Part shown: positions 1 to 11,762 of the stretch, piece after piece
Numbering within the stretch: position 1 is the stretch's first letter
Layout of the letters: every line of letters begins with the position of its first letter
NCBI GenBank assembly: GCA_022495995.1
Contig: JAFEMH010001234.1
Location: forward strand, 124,001 to 188,000
Direction of reading: 5' to 3'
Length of the DNA: 64,000 bases
Origin: Adenophora triphylla var. japonica
Taxonomy: Eukaryota > Streptophyta > Magnoliopsida > Asterales > Campanulaceae
Position numbers and translations under genes: made by a program
The notes under the pieces: model-generated
Told to the model about the DNA's origin: nothing
What the model saw: only the letters and a program-made list of their open reading frames with translations
The model's database searches: none

Positions 1-290
1 TTCCAAGCCTCGATTTGTCGCATGACACAAGGTGTCACCAACCACTTTTGGCGCCAAAACCAGGTTTTGGAACATTCTGAGTAAATACCCAAAAGGTCCA
101 AAACAGGTTTATTCCCTGTAGGTCCTTTATCATGAGCAAAGTACCAAAAGGTACTTCCTTCGCGAGAAACTTATGGAATGTTTCCAGATGTCTCGGAATA
201 GATTGGGAATTTACCAAAATGCCCATTAATGCAATTTTATCGTATTAAAATGCATCGAAAAGGGTAGCGAATTGGATTGGCGTACTTACA
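1..290 (-). mobile_element. Right end of an LTR (element E), cut by the window edge
   Basis: The segment ends with TTGGATTGGCGTACTTACA, closely matching the right ends of the LTRs of elements A, B and C (all end in a GTACTTACA or ATACTCACA type sequence). Upstream it shares the 'aatttaccaaaa' stretch and a degenerate copy (16-27) of the GTCGCGCGAC palindrome found in the B and C LTRs. Right after 290 the Tat polyprotein reading begins, so this LTR is inserted in the Tat element; the 5 bp after it, CTATG (291-295), would be the target duplication. Solo LTR versus full element cannot be decided because the left part lies outside the window. The orientation is inferred by analogy. Confidence 0.7.
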
Positions 291-1970
291 CTATGGTCGA
301 CCAAGTCTTCATAGGCGAGCTATGCTTACAGATAGATAATAACTCGGGGGCTACCACCAGTGAGATCGCAGCTGAGCTGGATGATATGATTATTGAAGAA
401 GCTCCACACTTAGGGGCTGAAGAAAGACAGAGGGTTCGAGAGATCATTATAGAGACCCTACAGTTTAGAGACGGTCCGGAGCTTGAAGCTGTAGATGAGC
501 TAGAAGCAGTGATAACAAATCCTTCTTATCCTGAACAAAAAATTCTAATTGGTAAGCAGTTATCAGCTGAAGAAAGAGTAGAAATTGTCGAGCTAATAAA
601 TGAGAGGAGTGATGTTTTCGCTTGGCGAGTAGAAGACATGAAGGAATAAAGGAGGAGGTCGCTGTTCACAGGCTAGAAGTTAATCCGACCATGAAACACA
701 AGGCACAGAAGCTGCGAAGCTTTGCTTGTGACAAAGAGGAGGCGATCAAACTTGAGGTATAAAAACTTTTAAGTGCAGGTATCGTCAAGGATCCTACTCA
801 CACTACCTGGCTAGCTAATGTGGTAATGGTGAAAAAATCCAATGGCAAGTGGACGATGTGTGTCGACTTCACCAATCTAAATCTAGCCTGCCCCAAGGAT
901 AACTAACCTCTGCCTCGGATCGACAAGCTCGTAGATTCAATAGCTGAGCACACCACATTAAGCTTCCTCGACGCTTACTCGAACAATCATCAGATCAAGA
1001 TGCACGAGGACGATGTAGTGAAGATGGCTTTCCAAGCTGCTAGGGGTATCTATTGTTACACTATGATGTCGTTCGGTTTGAAGAATGCTGGAGCGACGTA
1101 CCAAAGGATTGTCAACAAGGTCTTTGCCTCAAAAATTGGCCAAAACATGGAGGCTTACGTCGACGATATGGTCATCAAAATAAAGGCCGGACGTCACATG
1201 GTCGTCCTAAAGGAAATGTTTGCCAATTTACGAGCAAACGACATGAAGCTTAACCCGAGTAAGTGTGTGTTCGGCGTGGCAGCTGACAAATTTCTTGGCT
1301 TTATGGTTTCTCAGCGAGGTACTGAAGCCAATCCAGAGAAGATCAAGGCTCTGTTTGACATAAGGAGCCTACAAATATCAAGGAGATGCAGCGACTCAAC
1401 GGTAGGGTTGCAGCCTTAGGTCGCTTTATAGCTAATTCGGCGAAAAGATCTCTCCCCTTCTTTAAATCATTGGGGGGGATGAAAAATTTTGAGTGGACGG
1501 CCGAATGTCATTCGTCATTCTAGCAGCTTAAGGAGTATCTTGCCTCTCCGCCATTATTGAGCAGCCCGGTTGTAGGGGAAACGTTATTCATCTATCTATC
1601 CGTTGGCGACCAAGCTGTGGCCGCTGTATTAGTTCGAGAAGAAGGAGGGCTTCAGAAGCCCATATATTATGTGATCAAGGCCTTGTCCGACGTGGAGGGC
1701 AGGTATTACAATGCAGAGAAGGTAGCATATGCCCTGGTTGTGGCTTCCAGGAAGTTACGAGCTTATTTTCTGGCTCACCCAATTGTCGTGCTTACTAATG
1801 CACCTCTGAGGAAGATTCTACACAAGCCAGAAAGTTCAGGCCGCTTACTCAACTGGTCAATTGCTCTCACAGAATTCGACATCGAGTATCAGCCTCGAAA
1901 GGTAGTAAAAGCTCAAGCTTTGGCAGACTTCTTGGTCGAGCTTACGTTCACCAAGGAAGATAGCGAAGTA
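291..1970 (+). pseudogene. Tat pol fragment: pre-RT, reverse transcriptase and RNase H
   Basis: The frame opening in the LTR end runs to a stop at 649 and contains the pre-RT sequence ending ERSDVFAW. RT continues from about 655 with stops near 760 and 905; the block LSFLDAYS is near 960. The clear RT frame 1000-1419 contains FGLKNAGATYQRIV and the catalytic YVDDMVIK (near 1155-1178). The frame is then lost between 1370 and 1560, although the LNGRVAALGRF-like sequence can be read in another frame. From 1557 the RNase H reads YYNAEKVAYALVVASRKL and ends ALADFLVEL. The family role is copying element RNA into DNA in virus-like particles. Several in-frame stops and at least two frameshifts make it non-functional. 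Confidence 0.88.
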
Positions 1971-1973
1971 TGA

Positions 1974-2207
1974 GTTCAGAAGGAAAAAGGAAAAGGAAAG
2001 GAGCCAGAGACTCAGTCCGCCACATGTTTGCCCGACGATTGCTGGAAAGTATACTCTGATGGGTCGGCAACAAAGAACGTTAGTGGGGCTGGAATTGTAT
2101 TGGTCGAGCCAGAATCAGGAACCGTTTATGAGGAAGCACTGAGATTCAAGTTTGAAGCTTCCAACAACCAGGCCGAAAATGAAGCCTTGGTCGCTGCTAT
2201 TGAGTAC
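1974..2207 (+). pseudogene. Archaeal-type RNase H (aRNH), first half
   Basis: The reading stays in frame after a TGA at 1971-1973. From 2028 it contains YSDGSATKN and GAGIVL (first catalytic Asp region) and NNQAENEALVAAIEY (catalytic Glu). It breaks at codon TAC (2205-2207), exactly at the left LTR of element A; the other half lies at 13232. A second RNase H of this kind defines the Tat lineage of plant gypsy elements. Confidence 0.85.
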
Positions 2208-3661
2208 TGAAATTACCTGGATTTGGCTCGCGCGCGGAGCCTCGGCATCTCGCATTTGTCGCTTTTCAGGAAGGTCGCCCGGATCCGAGAGGCAGCGCGT
2301 TCGCGCCCCGACATCTGGCTTATTCCGCTTTAGTGTGTTGGAGGTATCTCGCCGTTTGTTTTTGCAATTGTAGAGTCGCCACGCCGTTTTTATTAAGCCC
2401 AAAACATTGAAAAAGGGCATCAGTTTAGAAATAAACTGTTTTTGTGTGATGAGATTTTGAGTTCGGAGGTCAGATGACTCCTCGAGAAGAGAATATTAGA
2501 ATCTTAGAGCTCACCCGAGTCACCTCGTAAAAATGAGTCTTTCGGATACCCCTAATATTCTTTAACTGTTATGTGTGTGTGTGTGCTTTTAAAAATGCAT
2601 GCTGTGTCGGATGTCTACATTGTACACTACGTATTGAAATGTATTGAAATAGTAATGGAAGGAAGTCTTACCAATGTTGGTTTGTGTCTGTCTTCCGCTG
2701 GGGAATAGTGTTTGAGGATGGAATAGTGTTCCGGCACGGACCGGGATTGCTTCGGAAGGGGCCGGTTGTCTGCGGACAGAGTTTTGGCGTGAGTTGAGAT
2801 TGTAAGCTGCGTCCGGGCAGAGGTTCGGCGTGCGTTAGGATCGCAGGGATTACTCGGGCAGAGTTTCGGCGTGCGTTGGGATGGCAAGGGTCACTCGAGC
2901 AGAGTTTCGGCGTGCGTTCAAGCTACCGGTTTGACTCGGAAAGAGCCGGGACGCCTCGGGAAAGACCAGGCAAGGCCTCGGAGTACCATGAGGGGCCTCA
3001 GAGTACCTCGAGAGTGCCTCAGGGCAGCGCGGGAGCGTCGCGGGAGCGCTCGGAGAGGCTTCGGAGCACCACAAGGGAGCTTGGAAGGCCTCAGAAGGAT
3101 CTGAAAGGGGCCGGGATTGCCCCGAAGGGTCTTAGAGGGGAGCCTGAAGGCTGGGGGGAGAGGAGAGAAGAGGGAAATTTGTGAAAATGAGGGAGGGAGA
3201 ACCCTCTATTTATAGTGCCAGAAAACTGCAAGAAGGTCCGTACGGACCTTCTAGGTAATCTAGTTTTTTGGTTTTCCTCGATTTCAGGGAATGATGAGGA
3301 TTTCTGAGATGATTATGTCCCCTCTGCAAAGAGGTCCGTACGGACCATCTAGGCATGCAAAGAGGTCCGTACGGACCAACCATGTAGGGGGGTAATGATG
3401 TTCTCCGGGATTTGAGGGAATCTCGTGGACTTTAACCGGATTTTGCAATTATGATGTCTAGGAGTAAAGAGGTCCGTACGGACTTCCATGCTTTTCCACA
3501 TTTTGTAATTGTAATGGCAAGCTAGTTCACGTCGAGATCTTTCCAACCATATATGGCACGTCTCAATCGGAGTTCGTATGAAGTAGTTATGACCTCCGGA
3601 AGTTTGCCCCTGGTTTTGTCGTATGCTTGGATGGAGAGCGATCCAGATTGGGGTACTTACA
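2208..3661 (-). repeat. Element A 3' LTR (left copy)
   Basis: It begins TGAAATTACC and ends GGGGTACTTACA, and pairs with 11784-13226. In element orientation its TATA box is at 3207-3214. Four copies of the palindrome GGTCCGTACGGACC (3235-3248, 3333-3346, 3364-3377, and 3471-3483 with the last base changed) lie upstream of the TATA. The first copy is embedded in a perfect 22-bp palindrome (3231-3252). A short (GT)n run lies near 2571-2585. A PBS-like GAGTCGCCAC sits at 2373-2382. Confidence 0.93.
3207..3214 (-). promoter_or_regulatory. TATA box in the left LTR of element A
   Basis: On the minus strand the sequence reads TATAAATAGAGGG, a canonical plant TATA context at the U3/R side. The identical motif occurs in the right LTR. 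It supports minus-strand transcription of the element. Confidence 0.7.
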
Positions 3662-4290
3662 GAAGCCCCTCGGCGACGTCACTTATGAGAGAAGTGGGGT
3701 CGTCGATAAGATAAGGGTCCTGATCTGGATCGCATGCTGAGAGAGAAGGTGACCAGGTTGGTCGGACGGCTGGACCCTTTGATAGGATTCCTACGTATCC
3801 CTGAGTGGGAATCAAGCCAATCGTAGTTCGCGTGTGGGGTGAGTGTTGTGTACGAGGACGTGAGCTGTCCTCTAACTGAGACTCTGTGTGTGGATGTGAT
3901 GGTATCCTGTGGGTGACCGCATAGGTTGGTGGTAAGGACGTGGCGGCGTCCTGGGTGACCGTATAGGTCGATGGCTGGACCCTGTGATAGGATTCCTACG
4001 TATCCCTGGCGGGAATCAAGCCTGGTCGTAGTTCAGAGGTCATGAATTTGTGAGTATATGTGGGCGTGGTGGTGCCCTGAAGTATCGTGTGACCGCCGAG
4101 GTCAGTGGTAAGGACGGGGTGGTGTCCTAAGATGTGGTGACCGCCGAGGTCAATTATGAGGACGTGGTGGCGTCCTGGGATGGAAATTTTACGATTTTCC
4201 TAATCGGGTGGTTTAAAGCCTTCCGGGCTAGTGATAGTGATTTGGGAGGTTTATACGGTCTTCCGGACCGAGTGGTTTAAAGCCTTCCGG
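3662..4290 (-). other. Element A polypurine tract and conserved subterminal region with two stem-loops
   Basis: The sequence next to the LTR reads GAGGGGCTTC on the minus strand and is the likely polypurine tract. The next ~170 bp (GACGTCACTTATG..., GTCGTCGATAAG, GGCTGGACC) recur beside the corresponding LTRs of B (42003) and C (56277). Two copies of the stem-loop motif lie at 3791-3826 and 3996-4031: CCTACGTATCCC pairs with GGGAATCAAGCC...CGTAG. Short repeats 'gaggacgtggtggcgtcct' follow to about 4200. No ORF of note. Confidence 0.6.
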
Positions 4291-4302
4291 GCTGCCTGTG
4301 GT

Positions 4303-4455
4303 GAGTGGACGGGGTGATGTCCTGAGTTGAAGTTTGTGTGGCGTGGACGTGGTGATGTCCTGAGTTGAAGTTTGTGTGGAGTGGACGTGGTGATGTCCTG
4401 AGTTGAAGTTTGTGTGGAGTGGACGTGGTGATATCCTGAGTTGAAGTTTGTGTGA
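4303..4455. repeat. About four tandem copies of a 38-bp repeat in element A
   Basis: The unit starts GTGGACGTGGTGATGTCC and ends AGTTTGTGTGGA. Copies are nearly identical; the first has GGGGTG and the last ATATCC. It lies directly before the larger 30-bp array. Confidence 0.85.
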
Positions 4456-4483
4456 AGGCGTCTATACCTAAGTTGAGGCTTAG

Positions 4484-5060
4484 TTCGGGAGTATGAACCT
4501 AAGTTGTGACCTAGTTCAGGAGTATGACCCTAAGTTGGGACCTAGTTCAGGAGTATGACCTAAGTTGGAACCTAGTTCAGGAGTATGACCTAAGTTGGGA
4601 CCTAGTTCAGGAATATAACCTAAGTTGGGACCTAGTTCAGGAGTATGACCTAAGTTGGGACCTAGTTCAGGAGTATGACCTAAGTTGGGACCTAGTTCAG
4701 GAGTATGACCTAAGTTGGGACCTAGTTCAGGAGTATGACTTAAGTTGGGACCTAGTTCAGGAGTATGACCTAAGTTGGGACCTAGTTCAGGAATATGACC
4801 TAAGTTGGGACCTAGTTCAGGAGTATGACCTAAGTTGGGACCTAGTTCAGGAATATGACCTAAGTTGGGACCTAGTTCAGGAGTATGACCTAAGTTGGGA
4901 CCTAGTTCAGGAGTATGACCTAAGTTGGGACATAGTTCAGGAATATGACCTAAGTTGGGGTTTAGTTTCAGGAGTATGAACCTAAATTGGGACCTAGTTC
5001 AGGAATATGACCTAAGTTGGGATTTAGTTTCAGGAGTATGAACCTAAATTGGGACTATTC
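4484..5060. repeat. 30-bp tandem array in element A, about 18 copies
   Basis: The unit CCTAAGTTGGGACCTAGT...AGGAGTATGA repeats with a 30-bp period and few substitutions in the centre (4524-4950), decaying at both edges. Because 30 is divisible by three, a 151-codon repeat ORF exists (4524-4979); it is an artefact of the period and not a supported protein. Arrays of different sequence occupy the same slot in elements B and C. Confidence 0.93.
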
Positions 5061-5500
5061 TAAGGCGTCTGGACCTAAGTTGAGTTTGATGGGCATTTTG
5101 TGGATCCTGTATGGAACTTTGTTTGTGGGAATTTTTGGAAAGGCATCATGCCGTGCTGGGATTCTTCTTTTATGTAGCATTTATTACAGCTATGTCTTGC
5201 ATTTGAAGTTTATTGACATACCTTTGCTGTGTTTACCTGCAGGAGGAGGTGCCTTTGTGAGGAGGAAGTTGAATTGTTGAGGGCGTGGGCGCCTCGGCCG
5301 AGATGAAGAGGACGTGGTGGCGTCTCTGGCTGAATTGCTTAAGTGTTAGAGGGGATGGGGCGCCTCGATCGAGTTGTTGAAATGTTGAGGACGTGTGGCG
5401 CCCACGGCCAAAGTTCTTTGAAATGCTGCGGATGCGGCGGCATTTTTGACCGGAAATCGGCCCGAAAGGATGAGGACGCGATGGCGCCTTTGTCCGAATT
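5061..5500. other. Element A noncoding region with degenerate short repeats
   Basis: No recognisable gene. From 5280 the sequence carries irregular repeats around 'gaggacgtggtggcgtc' and 'gggatggggcgcctcgat', leading into the regular 36-bp repeats. Confidence 0.4.
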
Positions 5501-5640
5501 TGCTGTGAGGGCGAGGTGGCGCCTCTGTCTCTGAACTTGCGGTGAGGGCGAGGTAGCGCCGCTGTCTGAACTTGCGGTGAGGGCGAGGTTACGCCTTTGT
5601 CTGGACTTGTGGTGAGGGCGAGGTTACGCCTCTGTCTGAG
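5500..5640. repeat. About four copies of a 35-36-bp repeat in element A
   Basis: The unit is of the form CTTGCGGTGAGGGCGAGGT followed by (A/G/T)(A/G)CGCCTCTGTCTGAA. Seen directly by reading; copies differ by a few bases. Confidence 0.75.
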
Positions 5641-5963
5641 ATGATGAGGTGGCTGGCGGAGGCACCGAGATGCCGGATTTCTCGCTTGTGGAGGATGATG
5701 ATGATGAGTCGGATTAGGGCTCTTTTGCTTTCCCTCTTTCCGTTGTTTTTTTTTTAGAGAAACAGACATTTTGTACCTGTAATAAAACACTTGTATTTGC
5801 ACAGCAAAGTATTTTATTTTAAGATGTAATGACGTATTTGTGATTCCATGGATTGACCTAGGAATTGTTGCTAGCTTATTATTATTTTTGTGCATGTCGC
5901 ATGAGCTGGGAATGCATTTGTGGTTAGTGGAGGCTGAGGCAGCTTTGGCAAGTTTTACGGCGG

Positions 5964-6984
5964 TTGGTGACGGCTTTGGATTTCATGAGCGATGGCGGGA
6001 GTGATGTCTCCTGGGACACGTTCGCTTTGTGCTTGATAGCCACTCTTTTCGGGGTTGGCTACCTCGGGATATGTGACGGTGCTCATTGGATGTGGCAGGC
6101 CATTGTCGGGCGGGCGAGGATATCATTCCTTTGGTTCCGGGGGAAACCTTCCACGGTGTGGATCGTCTGGTGATGAGAACCGATTCATGCGGGGGAAGCC
6201 CCTGCTTTGCTTGCATTATGGTCGCGAGAGAGGCTTCAAACCATACCTGAGTCTCCGGCGTCTCTTAGTCCGTGGACGTTTGCTTGGCGACCTCTTGTCT
6301 TGGACATGGATCAATCTGCTTGGGAGAGATGGATGGCACATCTTGGTATGCATCAGATCCGTTGGTGGGTTTCCCCTTTGGGGGATTGAGACTAGGAGGG
6401 TCTGCCAGGAAGGTTCCTATGTTGTCAGAGTTTCGTGTTTGCCTTGGTCCTCTTTCTATGTTCCGTTGTTTGTTTCCCGGCAGTTCGGGATGAGGCAGGA
6501 GCCTTTGCTGGGCTGGGATGGCATTGCCAATGTGGAGGTAGCTTCTTTCTGCATGACAGATCCCGATGCCTTTATGTATTTTCTGAGGGTATGGAAGTAA
6601 TCCGCTTTCCCTCATGTGGTGATCCTTCGACGTCGGGAGAGTGTTGTGTTGACCACCAAATACATAGATGAGCAGCATGTCGGGGCGACCCGGTGGTTTT
6701 GGGAGCGAGCGCAGCGGTTGCAGGGCAAGATTGCCATTTCAGCTGCGACCTTAGGAGTGCAGAAGCTTGGGTTAACCCTCAGGGTGTCACGGGAGACGCT
6801 TTATTTGACTACGGGACTCGAGTTGACAAACTGGCGGGGAGAGGTCCCTTTTTGCAGACTTGTAGGGAGGAGATCCGAGCCGAGGCACGGATGAACGATG
6901 CTCTGAGAGCGACGGGTTCGTTTGACACGACTAGGAGGACTCCTGATCTCGGAATGAGGGAGACAAAACTCGCTCATGTGGAAT
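5964..6984 (+). pseudogene. Possible decayed antisense ORF carried in element A, unrecognised
   Basis: One plus-strand frame stays mostly open over about 340 codons, with roughly six stops (a TGATGA pair near 6171, then near 6387, 6393 and 6669, and the end at 6984). It includes protein-like stretches such as LDMDQSAWERWM and NPQGVTGDALFDYG. It starts on TTG, so the true start is unknown. I do not recognise the product. Its position and antisense direction parallel the PMD gene in element C, suggesting an old cargo gene. Chance openness in moderately GC-rich DNA is the alternative. Confidence 0.25.
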
Positions 6985-7309
6985 GAAAGAAGACTCGTTG
7001 GGGACGAGGGAAGAAAGGAAAGAGTGATGAAGGGCCAAATGCGAGTAGCATGGAATGACCTTCTGAAACACTGAGTATCCATTCATTGTCATTGCAGACA
7101 CATTGATTGTTAAATGTTTTAAGTTGTCTTTTAGCATGTTGTGAATCGAGAGTAGGCAGGTGCTTGAACTCATCAAAAAGTGTTTTAACTGTGATGATTT
7201 GTGATTTACTTTTAAAGCTTTGTCGAGACGCAAAATCTCTTGTTTGCTTCTTTTCTGAGCCTTGGTGGCGTCAATTTTTGGAATTTTGTGTATTCCTTAG
7301 ATCGAACCA

Positions 7310-8590
7310 ATGAAGGCTGCCTACGTTCCCCTCGGACTGAGAGGCTCAGGTCTGCGTAGTTCGACCCTCTTTTGTGGGAGAAATGACTCGTAATGTACAC
7401 TCGCAAGGGCGTATTTATTTTGAAAAGGTGGGAATGGGTCCCCTTTTTGTGTGAATGCCTTATTTGATGTGGGCACAAAGAAAATGCTTTTGGGTTTGAC
7501 TTTTTTGAGAGAGTATGAGCACTGAAAAGCTTGTATGGAAGCCCTTGCTGACAGAAAATCAGTGTTTAGCTCTATTGTCCTATTTTGTAGAAAAAGAAGA
7601 CTTATCGATACATTTGAAAACTTGATTTGTTCACAATGATCACTTGTTTGCTTAAAACCCTTTGTTGATGTTCGGGTTATTCAACAATTAAACCTGATAT
7701 GCTTTGATTAATTACGAGGAGAAAGTCAACCGGTATCAAGGATTGAGTTGGTCTGGTGTAAAAGAAGGTTTGTGTATAGGAAAGGTCATTGATGAGACCG
7801 GGTTTGTGGATTTGTATGTGTTTATGACCGGACCATTTCTGATTGCCTACGTTCCCCTTAAGACAAGGAGCTCAGGTCGACATAGTTCGGGGTTGAACCA
7901 TGTTTGGCTTTGGGGCCAGGGCATGAGTATTTGTGCGGCCTTTGGCGAAAAGGCTCGGAAGGTTGAATGATGAGGCACAGGCCTTGAGGTGATTCCTTGA
8001 CAAGTCGTATTTGACGGCAGTTTCAGTGAATCCCTTGCTTCTTGTTCGTTGGCGCTGGGTCTTTGACCTCATTTTTTTTTTTGTGAAGCTTCTGCTTGAG
8101 CTCTTTTTTTTTGTAGCTTTTGCTTGAGCCTTTTTTTTCTTTTTTCTTTTTTTTTGTGTAGCTTCTGCTTGAGCTTTTTTTTTTTTTTTTGAAGCATATG
8201 AGGGCGAAGGCAAGCCCCTGCTTGAACTTTCTTGATGCGCACGAGGGCGAAGGCAAGCCCCTAGATTGTTGTCGAGATAGGGTCAATCTTTTAATATTGA
8301 GTGACCTTTTGTTGTCCTTTGATGTTGCCGCCGTCGTTTGACTTGGTCAAGGTGATGGTGGGGACATGTTTTGGAAAGTGTATGGCTTGATGGAGGCCTT
8401 TGTGTGGGGTATGGTAAGGTGTATGGGGAGCTATCGATTGACTTTCTCACACCAATTAATCAAAGCATTAAACATTTGTGGAATTACTTGTTGAGCAATG
8501 CAAGTGATCACATAGAACAAAACCATTTCATTAAATGTAATGTGGGGTGCAAAATAATGTCCCAAGTCTAGCAAGAAAAGAAAGAAGACT
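7310..8590 (-). other. Conserved noncoding core of element A
   Basis: The core includes two stem-loop motifs (7321-7359 and 7847-7885), a ~200-bp block (7490-7700) with landmarks GAGAGAGTATGAGCAC, GCTGACAGAAAATCAGTG and GATGTTCGGGTTATTC, and a block at 8436-8580. The same landmarks recur in B (43760-44175, 45385-45520) and C (62690-63220). Poly-T runs with 'gcttctgcttgagc' repeats lie at 8065-8190. No coding capacity. Since protein sequence cannot explain the conservation, an RNA role (packaging, dimerisation, trans-mobilisation) is possible. Confidence 0.6.
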
Positions 8591-9072
8591 TATGTATGGA
8601 AAATTGAAGACTTAATTACAATGTCCAAGGAGGACTTGATTGAATGAGAAAGGTACTAGAACCTGCGAGGTTTGACTGTATGATTTTTTTTTATTTGCGT
8701 CTCTTTGGGCTCTTCAGCAGTTCCCAAATTCATTTTGGTTAGAACCTTCTCAGCAGCTTGGGCCCGATTTTCCTCTCGTTTGACAACATGCTTAAAGATT
8801 TTTTTAATGCATTGTTCATTAATGTGTCTGCGTCTTTATCAAGTGAATCATTATTAACTGTTTTGATTATTTAATTTATCATTTGTTAAAGTGGCAATGA
8901 GGGGATACTCAGAAAGGTCGAACTTTTATTCAAAGCATAAGGAAACATAGTTTTTTGCTACAAACGCGTAATCTTTAGGCGTGAGGCCGTCAGACGACTC
9001 AAGAGACTCGAACTTAAATACGACAGACTCGGGATCTTTTATTTTTGAAGATAGACTCTAGGAGACGGGGGG
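8591..9072 (-). other. Element A segment downstream of gag
   Basis: AT-rich sequence without recognisable genes or repeats, linking gag to the conserved core. Confidence 0.4.
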
Positions 9073-10648
9073 TTAGTCCAAGCTTCTCGTCCTGTCTCTT
9101 CTTGCTGGCTGTGGGTCCGCATTTGTGAAAGTTGCGCCGTTTTTGACGCTGCCACTTGCTCGACCTGTCTCGAACTGCCTTATTTCCGGGAAGGGCTCGA
9201 TCCATCCCTTGGTGTGCCTTGATTCCGAAAAGTATTGTTGGGGAATAACCATCCTTGGATTCCTTCTTCCGAATTCTTCATTGCGGAAGCCCCAGGTTCC
9301 ATCTTCACGTCCCCATTCATCACGGGAATTTGCAGAGGACTTATCCACCATGCTTACCTCGTCATTTACAGGGAAAGGGTTTCCAATTGTGTTGGAACCG
9401 CGGGGGCATTCCCATTTTCCCTCTTCAATTAAACCTTGGACCACTTTCTTCAACACGAAGCAATGGTCGGTTGTGTGGCCGGGGAAGTTGTGAAAAGCAC
9501 ACCATTTGCTCATGTCCACGTTGGGCTTGCGAGACTTTGGTTGGAAATCCTCAAGGGGTTTGAGAATGTTCCTCTTTACTAGTATCTCGAGGACTTGGCT
9601 CAAGGGCATCCCGAGGTTATCGAAATGCTGGAACTATGGTATGCGAGGGAGATTGTTGTTCCTCGGGGGTGCTTGATCGCGGTTTACTTGGGCTCCGTTT
9701 TGGATGTAGCGAACTGCTCTGGTAACCTCTTTCTTCTTGTTTGGAGGTGGATTAACTGATGGGATCGCCATTTGGGAGTCTCGGGGAGGCAGTTGGGTGT
9801 ATACCAACCCATATCCTGGATTATTGAAATTGGGAGCATGATTGCCCGGACCACTAAAGGTTGTGTTTGGGAATTGGGGAAATGATTCATTAGCCCCAAG
9901 TGGCAGACTAGCAGGTGGCAAGCTTGAGATGTCGGGATATCCACTCGGGATGCCTGTCCCCGGTAGGCATGGGGACTTCTGATTATGGCTGCGAGGCTCG
10001 TATAAGGGCAAAGGGTTGAACCCTGGGGGATACCGAGATGCATTGGGATCTGGTAGAGCAGGCACGTATGTGTGCTGTTGGCTGTACGAGCTTGATGTGC
10101 GGCGAGCCGTGAAACCGACCGTGGCCGAGGCGGGCATGCCAGCCGCTGACCGACGCCCGGGGAGCTTTGAGCGAGAGCCGCTTAGCGTTCTTTGGGATCT
10201 CGTAACTTGGGGGAGGCGGGACCTGCTGATAGCTTTGAGAAACCGGGGGAGCCGGTATGTCTTCGTCCTCTATGAGAACAAAGGTTCAGTCAGGTTGGGG
10301 AACTGCAACGGTTCCTCGAAGACGCAAGGTGTCTACGATCCAGGCTTGCTGCTCTTCTTGGCGCTTCTTGATGGTTTCGAAGGCTCGCAGCATCTCCTCC
10401 ATTGTCTGGAGGTTCCTTAGTGGCGGGGTTCTGTTTCCCTCACTGTTATCTGTTGATCCCGTCATGGGGGAGTAGCGGACGGTGCGGGCCAGATTGAAGC
10501 TGGAAGAGGCTGTCGGACCTTGTGACCTCGATGCGAAAAGGCGGCTCCCGGGTATTCTCAACCACTCTCGGTTATTTGGAGGGTGACGGGCAAGGTTTAG
10601 ACACGGGAATGGCCTCTCGGGAAAAAAGGGGGAAAGCTCACGTAGCAT
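9073..10648 (-). pseudogene. Broken gag gene of element A (Tat-type gag)
   Basis: Three minus-strand pieces. 10648-10286 is an N-terminal part with NLQTMEEMLRAFETIKKRQEEQQ (amphipathic, coiled-coil-like). 10137-9634 is Pro/Asn-rich with PPGFNPLPLYEPRS. 9609-9073 holds the conserved tail MPLSQVLEILVKRNILKPLE and a 14-residue knuckle CAFHNFPGHTTDHC (9501-9460), the variant CX2HX4HX4C typical of plant Tat-type gag. The last two pieces share a frame, separated by an in-frame TAG near 9634. A stop near 10286 and a frame change separate the first two. I see no capsid homology core, so this gag probably could not assemble particles alone. Confidence 0.8.
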
Positions 10649-11762
10649 GCGGTTTCCACTTCTTTTGTATTTTTTTATTTTTTTGTAGTTTTAATTTACT
10701 TAAAACAGTGTTTTCTCAGAATCCTAGGTAGGTTGGAAAAGATTGCTCTTCTTTTTCGCAACTATGCTAGATCCTGGGTCAGTGGAGACCATCTGTGCGG
10801 CTATAAGTCCCTCATTTTGCACCTGTATTTCGACATCCCAGGGTGGACAGCCCCGGGCGAGGGTCCTATAGGGCAAGCGGTTTCCACAGGCCTAAAAGAA
10901 AAACCGAACCTAAGGACCGAGCCTGTCATGTTCGTTTTGATGCGTTAGCCATGTGAATAGTGAACCGAGCCGGCCATTGAGTCAAGATCAGGTCAAGAGT
11001 TCGGCATGACCTCTCTTTACCTTGCTTGCGCAGGGATCTGTGACGTTAGGCGTTGGCTGGGTCATATTGTCATGGCTGACGTATCAAAGGCATGATGACA
11101 TGGTGTCATGTGAGCATGGATGTATATCCGGGACGGAACATCGTCTGGGTGTAGCTTCGGAAATCAAGATCAGGTCAAGATTTTAGCATGAACTTTCATC
11201 GCTTTGCTTGCACAAGGGATCTTGAGTTTCGAGCCTTGACTCAGAAAATGGCCGGCATGGTATATGTATCCAGGCTGTATGACACGGACTGGGTAAAAAC
11301 CAACCGAGTCTGGACAGAGTGTGACTCAAGACTCAAACGTGCAGGGTTGACGCTTGGCTAGGATGGGATGTTTGGAATGATCCCGTGCGCGTCCAAGAGG
11401 CCTAGGAAGACCAAACGGACTGCAACTGAGACCACCCCGGGTTGAGGGTTGTAGTGTGCAGTGTAACCGAGGCAGCAGTGCGCGTAGCGTGCGGTGTAAC
11501 CGAGGCAGCAGTGCGAGTAGTGTGCGGTCTCTAAAATTCTTTTTCTGAGTAAAACAAAAGTTTTTTTTTCGAAGAATTTTAAATGTATGCACAGATGTAT
11601 ATTGATGCATTTTTTTGTATTTTTATTTTTTTTTTGTAAAATAAAAAGTAAAGCACGTGCACATACACACAACAGTTAAAGAAAGGGGTAAAATGAAAGT
11701 TTGACCCTCATCATTGTTTTAAAAATCTTTTGTTTTGTTTAAAAAGATTTTAAAACAAAAAA
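10649..11762 (-). other. Element A 5' leader between primer site and gag
   Basis: No gene. Contains a ~34-bp direct repeat (11446-11525, 'gtgtaaccgaggcagcagtgcg'), poly-T runs near 11560-11640, and 'ttcggcatgacctctc' (near 11000), which recurs in the leader of element B (near 46165). Confidence 0.5.

Noticed and set aside
2871..3184. ORFs of up to ~100 codons in element A LTRs
   Set aside because: GC-rich LTR sequence with overlapping open frames in several phases; no homology recognised and the frames differ between the two LTR copies.
4484..5060. 30-bp direct repeats as a CRISPR array
   Set aside because: Units are contiguous with no unique spacers, and the context is a plant LTR element; it is a plain tandem repeat.
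8085..8200. Lys-rich minus-strand ORFs near 7872-8286
   Set aside because: They translate poly-T microsatellites and have no other protein features.
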